From: Macrosoma leucophasiata | Lineage: Eukaryota; Arthropoda; Insecta; Lepidoptera; Hedylidae | Direction of reading: 5' to 3' | DNA length: 64,000 nucleotides | Assembly (NCBI GenBank): GCA_036365455.1 | Contig: JAWQUS010000017.1 | Coordinates: 3,038,001-3,102,000, forward strand | In this document: in pieces, positions 11,701-23,700 of the stretch | Layout of the letters: every line of letters begins with the position of its first letter | How positions within the stretch are numbered: the first letter of the stretch is position 1 | Notes under the pieces: model-generated | What the model saw: the letters and a program-made list of their open reading frames with translations, nothing else | What the model was told of the DNA's origin: nothing | Database searches by the model: none | Program-made: the position numbers and the translations under genes

Positions 11701-14700
11701 GAGTATTTATATTCTTAGTCAACTCATTAATATATATTAAAAACAGTATACATCCTAATACACTGTGGTATAGAGTTGTCCATTTTATGTGGTCTAGATC
11801 TATAGTTCGTGACTCTATTTTTATTAAGTTCACAATGTTCTATTTCCACACGTTGGGTTTTATTTTCCAAGTACGATTTGAGCCAGTCATGTGCGTTTCC
11901 TCGTATTCCCGAATCATAGATTTTAGACAAGAGAATATCGTACCTTATGTCAGCCGTACCGTCTCTCAGAATATACTAGTCCGGTAGTTATTAGTCATAA
12001 TTACTTCGTCCATAATCGCAAAGACAAAACCTTCAGTTTCCCCAAAGAGGTCACCGAATCGCAGCCGGGATATAAGAATGTTGCAAGAAAGTCAATTTGG
12101 GGTCCGTGGAGGGCCCGGTAGAAGCGACCATGAAGCTCCTTGCTTTGCCATACCATCTCGCGGTCGTTGGTCGTGAGTACCGCAGGTTTGCGCCAGTTTT
12201 CCTTAGCTAGTGAAAGTGGGGTGAGTCCGCTGTCAACTGCCACCACGTCCTGTTGTATTTTCCCGTCTGAGGAAAGAAAATAATTTCTCAGACTGCACAC
12301 CTCGCGGTTATGCAGGGTCTTGGCGTTAAGAAAAACACGGCCGCACACCTCCGCGGGATGTACAGTCTCATGACGGATGAGCGCGGGTGGTGCATCCGGT
12401 GTGATGTCAGCAGAGAGCGGACTTGCCTGTCTAGGGCATCCAAGTCAGTATGAGTCCACCTGAGTATGCCGAAGGAGTACACCAAGACCGGCATGACCCA
12501 GCCGTTGAAAGCGCGCACCTTATTTCCGCCCGACAAAAGACTCTTTAGGACTTTTTTCAGGCGGCCGAAGAAGCGCTCACGCAGCGACTGCCTCATGTCG
12601 GCCTCGCATATACCTAACGCCTCCAACATACCCAAGTATTAATAGGAGTCAGATGCGGAGAGTGAGCGAAATGGAATGGAACCCGGGAGTTGTATTCTCT
12701 CGGATTCCATTATCTTTCCATGTTCAACATGCATAACAGCACATTTTTCGATTCCAAATTCCATTCTGATGGAGTTACTGAAGTTTTCAGTGATCTTCTG
12801 TAATTCCGCCAGTTGGGAATTATTAGAGCCGAACAAATTATTATTGTTACTATATTTATACCAATATTTGTCCCGGTGCGGGGATAGATCCCGCGACTCT
12901 TCGAATCAAACGGCAAGAAAAAGATCCACACTGTTGGACAAAACTTTCCCCAAAAGACGCTCACAACAGTGTTGTGTTATGCGTCATTAAGGGAAAATAT
13001 GCTATTATCTGCCTCAATAGCCTAGTGGTAGCATGCCACACTACTACATCGGGGTCCTCGGTTCGATGCCTGGCTCGGGAGATATCAGAGATAACGGTGT
13101 AAAATCCTTTATCTCTTTTTCTATTGGGATTGTTCCAAGTTTTCCAGTACCTCGAAGTTAAGTAAGGTGCCCGAAGATGTCAATAGGCTCTCAAGGTGGG
13201 AGTTTGCAAGTATTGAAAGAAAGAAAAAATATGTACCCGATATATATTATTATGCTATAACTTGGTTGGCGGATTGGCGATCGCAGTGGCGGTCATTATA
13301 TTTACTACCGCCCATCTTATGTTATTATATTTACTACCGCCCCTATTGGACTAGTTTGTCCACCAGATGTCACCTCGTTATTTTCACTCAACGTTTATTA
13401 ATTTTTTATTAATTTATTTCATATAATTAGGCTCCTGGAGAGCACTTTAACATAGTCATTTTTTTAAATTAACCTAGTGTGAATAACCACTAATAATTAT
13501 CAAAAACACATGATAAATAAAAAAAGAAACCAAAGAATATTGTATAATCAATGATTTACAAATTCCTCCATTTCCCCATTTCAAAAGGAACTGAGAAAGA
13601 ATGAATTTGGTTGTCGTTTCAACTTAATATATTTTCCAGATGGTAGCAAGTGCAGCAGGCCACGTGGAAACAGCAGTAGTTCTGGCCCGTTGGAGCGCCG
13701 GCACCAGGCTGGAGGCGGGCGCACGCGCCGCCGCCGCCGCCGCACGACGCGCGGGCCACACGCGTCTCGCCGCCATTCTGGATCGCATACACCCGCCTAC
13801 TGGGGATGCTGTGTTTCGACGACCACATAGGTGAGATTCAAACATTGTAAGATTTGAACCAGAAAAAAAAGGACAGGGTTAAAGCAGCTTTGAAATATTA
13901 TTTGGAGAGCCTAAAAATATTTTCCGATTTTTTAAATTATTTTCGCTCACCGAAAGCAGGGATGGCTTGAAGGCGTGGGGACGTGACGACCCCATTGCCC
14001 TATAGTGTACAGTGACGGTCAAACTATTCCAAAAGAGCGGTAGTAAAAATATTATTTGGAGAGCCTAAAAATATTTTCCGATTTTTTAAATTGTTTTCGC
14101 TCACCGAAAGCAGGGATGGCTTGAAGGCGTGATAGTGTACAGTGACGGTCAAACCATTCCAATAGAGCGGAAGTAAAAAGAACAACGCGGGCAGGGCAGC
14201 AGCGTCCCATGATTAAATTACCGTCAGTTCATTAATCCGCCTACCAAGCGTGACGATTAAAGCATATTGCCCCTCAATGACGCACAACACTGTTATGTGT
14301 GTCTTTGGGGAAGGCTTTGACCAGTAGTGGATGTCTTTCGGCTGGAGTGATGATGATTTAAATGCTTTTGTAAAAAAAATTAAGCATAGTTACTATAAAA
14401 ACCAAACTTATCCATCTCCACTAGGGCTAAGTTCTTAATTAAGAAGTCTGTTTTCACAAGTGGAATTTCCATCATTCAAATGGTACTGCCGCGAAACATC
14501 TTTTACGATATATCTACATGATTTACGTTTTGAATGTTTCTTGGCCCTGCTATCAGACTAATTGGTAATAGTCTGATGTGGCCATGTCAGCTATATTATA
14601 TCAGCTACCTTATTTCACATTACCTATGGCCTAACTGGTATTAGAATAATTTAGTACAGACGCACAATGGCATAGCCACCACAGTATTAGTAAATCCACT

Positions 14701-17700
14701 ATCTGCCGTTAAATCTTCCGTGCTAGAGAAGTCTTCAGTGCTTATTAAATACTAAATTTGTATTCAAGGTGCCAAAAATATTAAAATACGCTTACACACA
14801 CAGCCTCATATTATATATTATATAAACCTGTGTCGTGGTTGACCTTGTACACATACAACACATACACAACCAGAAACAAATTTCTGTAGGCCATACAAAT
14901 ATTAGTCCCGATACGGGGATCGAACCCGCGACCCTTCGAATCGAACGGTCGTCTCACACCGCTGGACTAACCGGGTCATCGGTTAAAAATATTATAATTA
15001 ACAAGAGAAGCAAAAATCTGAGTGGCGTCACATTCATATCAAGAATGAGATTTTCTGGTTTTGCTAAATGTTTAAGCAAAAATATTGCTATAATCTTCAG
15101 CCATCTTCATCAAACATTCATGTGATTCAACAGATTGTTTCATTTCATAATTCATGTTTCATTTTGAAAATTTCAGCCTGTCCCAAAAAGGGCGTGCAGG
15201 CAGTTTGGAGAGCAACTTGGTGAAGCGTCCATCGATAGACAGCGGCATCAACATGGCGGATGCCTTCAGATCCAGCTCAGCTATTGACAAGAGTGAAAGT
15301 AGCTCTTCCGCCAGGTAATATTACATTATCTAATCAAAACAAGTATTGCTTATAATATGTCGTTACCACTATTGTTACTATGCAGATATTTGTTTAGCGG
15401 GTGAATTAATTCAAAATATTTATAAATTGGTGTTATTTTGTAAATGATTTTAGATGGGAACGAAGCATGTCCTTACCTTTGGACTCTGACACATCAGAAG
15501 ATAGTCTAGGCGATTCAAAAGTGGGTCGTCGAATGGATCTTGCCCTCTGTAAGTCTTCATGATTCAACGAATACTTCATCCATAGACATTTAAATTTTGA
15601 TTTGCTGACGATTATTTATTTTTTTATTGGCACGGCGCCTATAATTCGGTCGAACAGTTCAATCCGTATCGTTGCGTAGAATCTGGATAACGGTCTCGGC
15701 GGCGTTCGTTCTGGATTGTCATGCGGCGTGAGTTCCTTCTCAGAATTGGGCACTGGATATCAAAATTTGACTCATTGAACCTCGTCGCCGACGAGATTGA
15801 ATGAGAAGGAGCTTTCGACTTATATAGCTTTATTCTGGTTATATTTTAAGACCAGTGCGTTCGATAGTCACGCGTAGATATAAGGGGGAAGGAGCTCACG
15901 GGCGCTGGCAAGGCGTGACACTGAGCCGGTTGTCCAGGCGAGACGGCGCGCCGAGCAGCGAGCCCGATCATAGACGTGGAGGCCATATCCAACGCATCGT
16001 CGCCCGCGCCCTCCCCGCCGCCGCCCACGCAAGGTCAGTTCTGCCACCGAAACGGTATAGACGGTGACCTATATTGGCGAATAGATTGGATTTTACCTTC
16101 AAATCTATCGAAAAAATTAAAAATAAAATCATCCATATAAGCAAATGCAACTTTCAACATTTTGTCTACAGCTAAAAATGCTGTTTTGAACCAAATTAAG
16201 TCGATAGATTTGGAAATATTCTAATTTGGACAGTAGAATTGGTTTGTAGTTGAAATACTTTTAACAATCTCGAATTTTGCTTATCCGACTATTTTAAACA
16301 TAACTGACGATAAGCTGGCGTTAAATCCAAAATTATGAAGCACTTCTTCGCAGACTGTTCTATACCATTTCAAGTCGCAGCCATCTCTCCGCTCGACTTG
16401 TCTATCGATGTTGTGAATGTAGTAGATGCATGGCCACTCTGGCCGGTTCTTCTTCTTAACGTCTCTCTGTCCCTTTGTTGCCAGTGTAGTTCGGTCATGG
16501 CCATAGGTAGACCACTTGTAGATTCTTCTGTATTTCTGTATCCAGTATCGAGCGGAGATTCCCCGGTGTTGATGTTAGTAGTATCCATTAAAGTTTAACC
16601 GACATGAATGCTTTTTTTATTATAGTTACTGAAACCAATGATTATAATTGGTTATTATGATTCAAATCAAAACATACATAGTTATAAGTTTTTCTATCTT
16701 ACTATATAATTTATCAGTAAGATGATAAAAATTCTTATATATAATTTTCTCCTTAAATTATTGTCGGTTCAACTTTTCGATGTTGTCCATCGATGTCGCT
16801 TTAAATGGTTCGATTGGTCCACTACACACAGTGGCTTCATCATCAGCCACGACGGTGTACACAACAGATCAACACTGCATGAAGGCCACGCTTGCATGAT
16901 CGGTATTCAGTAACGCTTTTTATGTGTAGATAACGCTATATGAAAGGTGAGTGCCTAAATATTGTGTATCATACACTTAATACATTCTTATTCTGTTTTC
17001 ATTCGTTTCCTCAGGTTTTGATTATTTTTGTTTTTATAAGGGAGACTATTTTTCGATTTCTTATCTTAAAACATTATTTTTCAGTATTGTCATTATTTTG
17101 TCATTTTAAGTTGAGCATCTTTACTACACCTTTATCAAGGAAAATTCACACGAAGTAGATTTTATACTAACGGATTTATTCCATGAAGCGAGTTCAGCTG
17201 AATCAATGCAAAATACCGAAATTTAAGTCTTATCACAATTAAATTACGTACATGAAAACTGAATTATTGCAAGTATACCTACTCTAATATTGAATATCAG
17301 AAGTAAGTAATTTTAAAAATTAATATCCAAAATACGAATGGTGTAATAAAGATTTTTGTAACACAAAAATGACACAAATGGAATGAAATAAATGTCTGTA
17401 ATATTCGTGTATTTATTGTGATTGATGTTACGTGTATCTGTAGGGCTTACATGATTAGATACATTTATTCCCGAATTTAACTTGGTTTGTTTAATGTGTC
17501 AAACAATGTTTTTAACACCATGAAATTGGGATTATAACTTTAATTAGAAAAACTCGTATACATGTTCTTCTAAAAAAAACTGAACATATTGAAAAAAGGA
17601 TAAAGTTGAGGAGTAATAAGAGTGTTTTTCAAAATTTGCTAGACTACGCTTTGACTTGGCACTGGACGCAAGTAACGATTTTTGTTTACTTAAAGAGATT

Positions 17701-20700
17701 ACACCATTCAATATATTTCAGGGGAGCAAGATGACCGAGTGTTCACGCTCGCGGAGCAAATAATAGCCGCGATGCCAGAAAGAATAAAGGTGAATAAATT
17801 TACAGTATTATTTTAAATCTTTTGATGTACACTTATAAGTTTCAGACGATTTTATTGCAATGCAATGTTGTGTTGAAAAATAATCATACGGGAATAAACG
17901 AACGTGTGCTTATAAAGTTAGTTTTGATATACCTACTCATATTTTGCAACTCTACAAGTTGAATTTTTTTTGTATCTATAGTATATATAGTATATACCAT
18001 AAGTTAATATGGTGCTAAATTTCACATTTAATATTTTACCAAATAATACTATCTAAAAGAGGGGTCATATAAAATTTGAAATCAGGAATAGCACAGTATT
18101 TGTTTATTGCTGTTTTTGTCATTGTTCATAAATTTTGACCATTATTCAAAAATAATAGGTTGGGGAAAAAGTCTTTTCGCATTATAGTATGTATGAACTT
18201 GTAATAAAATCTCTTTGGCTGTAGTATTTGTAACTGGCTGGTTTTGGTATCATTGAAAGTTAAAATTTTAAAGAACATAATTCCAGATTCAAATTAGGCA
18301 AATGTGTGATTTTCATTTGTTTTTCGTACTGTCAAGATGAGTAAATCTAATGAAGAGATTCGATACATTTTAAAATTTTACTACAAAAAAGGTAAAAATG
18401 CAACGCAAGCCGCGAAAAAAATTTGCGATGTTTATGGACCTAGTGCAGTGTCTGTGAGAGTAGCACAAATTTGGTTTAAGCGTTTTCAATTCGGATTTTT
18501 TTTATGTCAAATATGCACCTCGCTCTGGTCGCCCTATTACGGATAAAATGGATGCCATTTTTGAAAAAGTGGAGCAAGATCGACATATCAGTAGTTACGA
18601 CGTAGCTGAAGAACTGAGAACTGATCACAAAACAGTTTTGGCGCATTTGAAAAAAGCTGGGTACAAAAAAAAGCTCGATATTTGGGTACCTCACGAGCTC
18701 GCTAAAAGAAACCTAATGAACCGTATACTCATTTGTGATTCTTTATTATGACGTAATAAAACCGAATCATTTTTGAAGAAGCTGATAACTGGTGATGAAG
18801 AGTGGATCACGTACGACAAGAGCGTGCGAAAAAGGTCGTGGTCAAAGGCAGGTCAGGCTTCAGAGACTGTGGCGAAACCCGGGTTAACTCGCTATAAGGT
18901 GATGTTGTGTGTGTGGTGGGATTGGAAGGGCATTATTCATTATGAGCTATTACCACCAGGCAGGACTATCGTTTCTGAACTCTACTGCGAACAACTGATG
19001 AGATTAAAGCAAGAAGTTTTTTTTTTTTATTATGTAATATAAGTGGCAAACAAGCATGCAGTTCACATTCATGTTAAGTGAAGACTGCAGCCTATAGACA
19101 CCCACACAATGACCAGAGGTCAAAATGCAGATGCGCTGCCACTCCTGAGGCATTAGGTGTTATGCTTCTGTGCCGGAAATTACAGGGCCGTACAAAAGAG
19201 AGAAAGCGGCCGGAATTGATCAACAGAAGGGGTGTGGTGTTTCATCATGATAACGCTAGACCTCACACATCTATAGCCACTCAGCAAAAATTAAGAGACT
19301 TTGGCTGGGAGGTGTTAATGCATCCGCCGTATAGTCCTGACCTTGCACCTTCAGATTTCCACCTGTTTCGGTCTCTTCAGAATTCTTTATGCAATGTTAG
19401 GTTAACATCACGAGAGGACTGCCAAATCCACTTGTCGCGGTATTTTGATAAAAAGTCCCAAAATTTTTATAGCAATGGGATCATGTCCCTAGCCACAAGA
19501 TGGCAAAAGGTTATCAAACAAAATGGTACATACATACTTTGGTTAAATTTAAATAAACTATATTAAAAAATGTTTTGAATTATCTTAAAAAATGCGAAGA
19601 AAATTTTTCCCCCAACCTTATATTTACAGCAAATTTTGTGCACAGTTTAATACATTTGCACTACTTCAATAACAATATAATCCTTATATTTCCATCAGAA
19701 CGAAAGCTCATCCTTATTGTCAAGCCTGGACAGCGGGGGCGGGACAGAAGACTCGCTGATGGTGCCTCTCCTCGACGACACCACCACCTTTAGCAGCGAC
19801 TTCACCTTCGAGTTCTCCGACAACACTTACAGGTCTATCAGCTTTATTGCTTTTGTATGTTTTGTGATTTTTTGAAACTATAGCTAACTATATCAATCTA
19901 AATTGATAAGAATAAAAGAAGAACTTGATGGACTCATAATTAGGCATAGTTATTGCGTACCTTAAAATTAAATGTATCTCATCGACTTCACCTTCGAATT
20001 TCCGGACAACACTTAAAGGTTGCCATTGTAATCTTCTGATTTTTGAAAATTTATTTGTACATATTTATAAATATGCATCTGATTTCGTTTTCATCATCGC
20101 TTAGAAGATATTCGGTTCGATTCTGGTATTCGGTTACTTACCTATATTCGGACGAACAGACAGAAAGCGGAGTCTTAATAGGGTCTCTTTTTTGGGTACT
20201 TAGTCTGAATGGACCAAAAAGAATGGACCGTTGTCCATTCGACCTTAATCAAAAATAGTCTACGAAGGGACATACCGATTTTTCGTAATCCTAAAAAGAC
20301 TCAAATTGCAAACACGAACAGCTTTACAGAACAAGTTTACAGATATTACGATACCACGACAGGTTAATACTCCCAAGTCAATGACAATAATATGCTTTTT
20401 CATGAAATGTGAAAAAAAAAACATGTACATAGTTCGGATTTCAAATCTACACAATTACCAACGAACTTCATGCGTTGCCAATTTTTAATCTTATCTTTTG
20501 TTTCTTACTTGTGGCATTTGATCGAAAAATAAGCGTACATTTTAATCTTTAGTACAAATATTTTTTATAAAAACCTTAAACAAACTATCTTAAAATTTAT
20601 AAATAAATAAAGCAGTTATGCATCAAAAATATCCACATCTCAGTCGTACTGCGGCAAAGTTCCCAGAAGGCTGGCAGCATTGACACGTTCAATGGCAATG

Positions 20701-23700
20701 CTTATTCTCTGACCGAAATATTGGCCAGCCCTCTGGTCACAGGAAGTGTCGACCAATCGCTTCGCAATGTTTCCAAATAGGAGACGAGCACCCCATGGAA
20801 CTAGGACCGTTTCGACCCCAAAGGGCACGAATAGGTAATCATCTGAAAGACTACTGTATTTGCGCCGCTTTAGAGTCTCCGCTCTTGTGGCATTCGTATC
20901 TTTAATTAAAATGTTTGAACACACTAACATCATAACGTATATTTCTAGATACTGCGGTGGGTCGACACCTTGCTCCTCCGGGTCGGTGTCGCCCGGGTCT
21001 GCGCTGTCCCCGCCGCCGCCCTCCCCGCGCTCGGCGCTGCCCTGCACCCCGTCGGCGACGCTGCAAGAGTTCCTCAACGCTACCAACCATTTTTCTAGTC
21101 TTACTTTGAATGGTGAGTGCAGAATGACGATTAGTAAACAAAGTTAATAAGTGTTGGTGGTATTGAGAAGGCACGAAACTTCCGCAATGGAGACTTTGAG
21201 AAAATGTATTGAGCTCCATACATTTTTATTTATTTATTTAAACTTTCTGCACAATTAACGCACAAGAGGCGGACTTAATGCTAGACAGCATTCTCTACCA
21301 GTCAACCTTAGGGTTGTGTAGAAAACGTAGATTGGTAGTGCATTGAAAATGCATAGGATACGATATTTTTGTTGAGAGAAGAAGCATAAAATTTCAGCTA
21401 TTCAAATCATTTATTATTCCTTCAATAAATTGTTGTAAGAATATTTAAAAAACAAGAAGGTCATAGTAGCAATATGGTGACATAAAATAATTTGAATTTT
21501 TGATATTTTGTCAGAAATATAAAATTTATATTATGTAATTAATTTTGTATGACAACAATTATTGTTGTAATTACATAAAATAAATATTTCCGACAAAATA
21601 TCAACAATTCCAATTATTTTTTGAGTATTTTTCCATGATTCTACGTATTTTTCTCTATCTAGATAGTGTACAAGGTGCGGGCCCAATGTGGAACTTCTCC
21701 TTTATTTTTTACAAAGTAACGTACTCGTAAAGATTGTAGACGTAAATATTGACGGATTTACAGGTTTACTTATAATTGGTTTATTGAAGTGCTCTATTTC
21801 TCTACCAGACCGTGAACAGCGCGAGCTATACTCAGCGGCCATCACGATCCAGAAGGCGTATCGGCAGTACCGCGGCCGGCAACTGCAGCGGCGTGCTGCC
21901 GCCGCCGCTATCACCATACAGAATTGCTACCGCCGGTACAAACAGGTACGAAATGACATCAGTTTATTTGGTATTGTCTTTTCCTACCTCTAGACCGCGA
22001 ACAACGAGAGCTATACATTGCAGCCATCATGATCCAGAAGGCGTATTGGCAGAACCGCGGCCGTCAACTGCTGCGGCGTTCTGCCGCCGCCGCTACCACC
22101 ATACAGAACTGTTACCGCCGGTACCAACAGGTACGAAGTGATGTTTATTGGTATTGTATTTACCTGCCTCTAGACCGCGAAAAACGAGAGCTGTACTTGG
22201 AGAGATCATGATCTAGAAGACGTTACTTCACGCCTGTAATTCCCGAAGGTTTAGGCAGAGGTAAATGCATGCATTCAAGCACACATGCAAATACCCACTA
22301 TACGCTGGTTACGTTTTGGCCCATGTAACAGATGGTGAGCCTGTTGCCGTCTCCGGGCACATTACCAAACTCCGAGGTGCTGGGAAACTTGAATATTCTC
22401 AATAGAACCAGAGATAAAGGTTTTTAAACCGTTGTCTCTGATAGCTCCTGACCCGGGAATTGATCCCAGAACCTTCAGCGTAGTAGTAGTGGCGTACCAC
22501 TAGGCTACTGAGGCAGTTCTCTCAATCTAGAAGACGTACCGCTTGTACCGAGCCCGGCAGTACAGTGATGCGCCGCAGCCGCCATGACCACACAGAAATG
22601 CTACCACCATTACAAACAGGTACGAAGTGATCTCTGAGTCTTTCTATTAGAGTTCCCTATTCTAACTGCCTCAGTAGCGTAGTGGTAGCAGGCCACTACT
22701 ACTACACTGGGGTTCGATTCCCGGGTCGGGGACTATCAGAGATAACGGCTTAAAATCCTATATTCTGTTTCCTCTGGTTCTATTGGGATTTTTCCATTTT
22801 CTGGAAGTTTCCCAGTACCTCGGAGTTTGGTAATGTGCCCGGAGATGGCAACAGGTTTGCCACCTGTTACATGGGCCAAAACGTAACCAGCGTATAGTGG
22901 GTATTTGCATGTGTGCTTGAATGCATGCATTTACCTCTGCCTACCCCTTCGGGGATTACAGGCGTGATGTTACGTTTTCCCTATTCCTTAGACCGTGAAC
23001 AGTGAACAGTGAGAGCTATACTGGGCAGTGATCACGATACGGAAGGCGTACCAGCAGCACGGCCGGCAGCTGCAGCCACCGCAGCCATCTTCTCCGTCCT
23101 TAGACTGGAATGATGAAAAGTAAATTTTCGTCATATTGGCGCAAATATACTTTTATAGGTTACTAGCTGCCTACTAGCCCGGACGAACTTCGTATCGCCT
23201 TAGAGGTATAAAAAAATTAAATGTTCAAAAAATCGAACATACCTAATTATTTCCCTTAACATTTAGGGATACACTCGTAAAAATAGACTACAACCGATTC
23301 TCATACCTACCAAATATACACACAAAATTTCATAATGATCGGTCCAGCCGTTTCGGAGGAGTACCTATTGTTATATACACTGTAACACGAGAATTTTATA
23401 TATTAGATTATTTAAGAAAATCATACATAGGTACATGTTATGGTCGTTAGAACGTCCCTTCCTTTCAATTATTAATATTAATTTGGCGACCCAGTTAGTC
23501 CAGCGGTGTGAGACGACCGTTTGGTTCGTAAAGTCGCGGGTTCGATCCCCGCACCTGGGCTAATATTTGTAAAGCCTACTGATATTTGTTTCGGGTCTGC
23601 GTGTTTATGTGTTTTCTGTGTACAACGGTACCCACGATACAGGTTCATACCTAGTGTGGGGCTGTGAGTGTAAGTGTATTTATTAATTAAAGATTTTTTT

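Larger units (their letters stand above)
9985..12836 (-). pseudogene. RLE-type LINE (R2/R4-like), broken, with another LINE inside
   Basis: On the minus strand, 12836-12000 encodes the late reverse-transcriptase region (MEFGIEKCAVMHVEHGK; GNKVRAFNGWVMPVLVYSFG; RMHHPRSSVMRLYIPRRC). The 10646-9985 part encodes a CCHC knuckle (CQACHRPGESLRHIVSGC) and a restriction-like endonuclease segment (KPDIVLVDRTERRAMIVDVT), then MWHVDSAIIVPIVVSVNGL. The frame is broken by several shifts. The element is interrupted at about 10645-11944; on both sides of the insert the protein picks up where it left off (YILRDGTADI, then CQACH). It is 5'-truncated. Confidence 0.85.
18158..19618 (+). mobile_element. Mariner element, copy 1 (dead, interrupted)
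   Basis: Terminal GGTTGGGGAAAAAGTCTTTT at 18158 is mirrored by AAAATTTTTCCCCCAACC ending near 19617, each next to TA. Between them are mariner 5' sequence, a transposase gene and an inserted family C retroposon (19016-19194). Confidence 0.92.

Noticed and set aside
13619..13845. Arg/Ala-rich minus-strand frames opposite a CAMTA exon
   Set aside because: They are antisense shadows of the GC-rich ankyrin exon, whose frame, splice sites and homology are clear.
20902..21219. Minus-strand frames over the Pro-rich CAMTA exon
   Set aside because: No splice or homology support; they arise from the GC-rich exon read backwards.
21946..21993. Gap between IQ units 1 and 2 as an ordinary intron
   Set aside because: Only 48 bp long and would put unit 2 out of frame, so serial splicing is not supported.
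22663..22740. Second tRNA-like head (GTAGCGTAGTGGTAGC...)
   Set aside because: Same reason: head of SINE family B with target duplications.
23484..23560. tRNA-like sequence with good A and B boxes
   Set aside because: It is the head of a SINE repeated at 8812, 14783, 39636 and 53948, followed by the same body and tail; not a tRNA gene.
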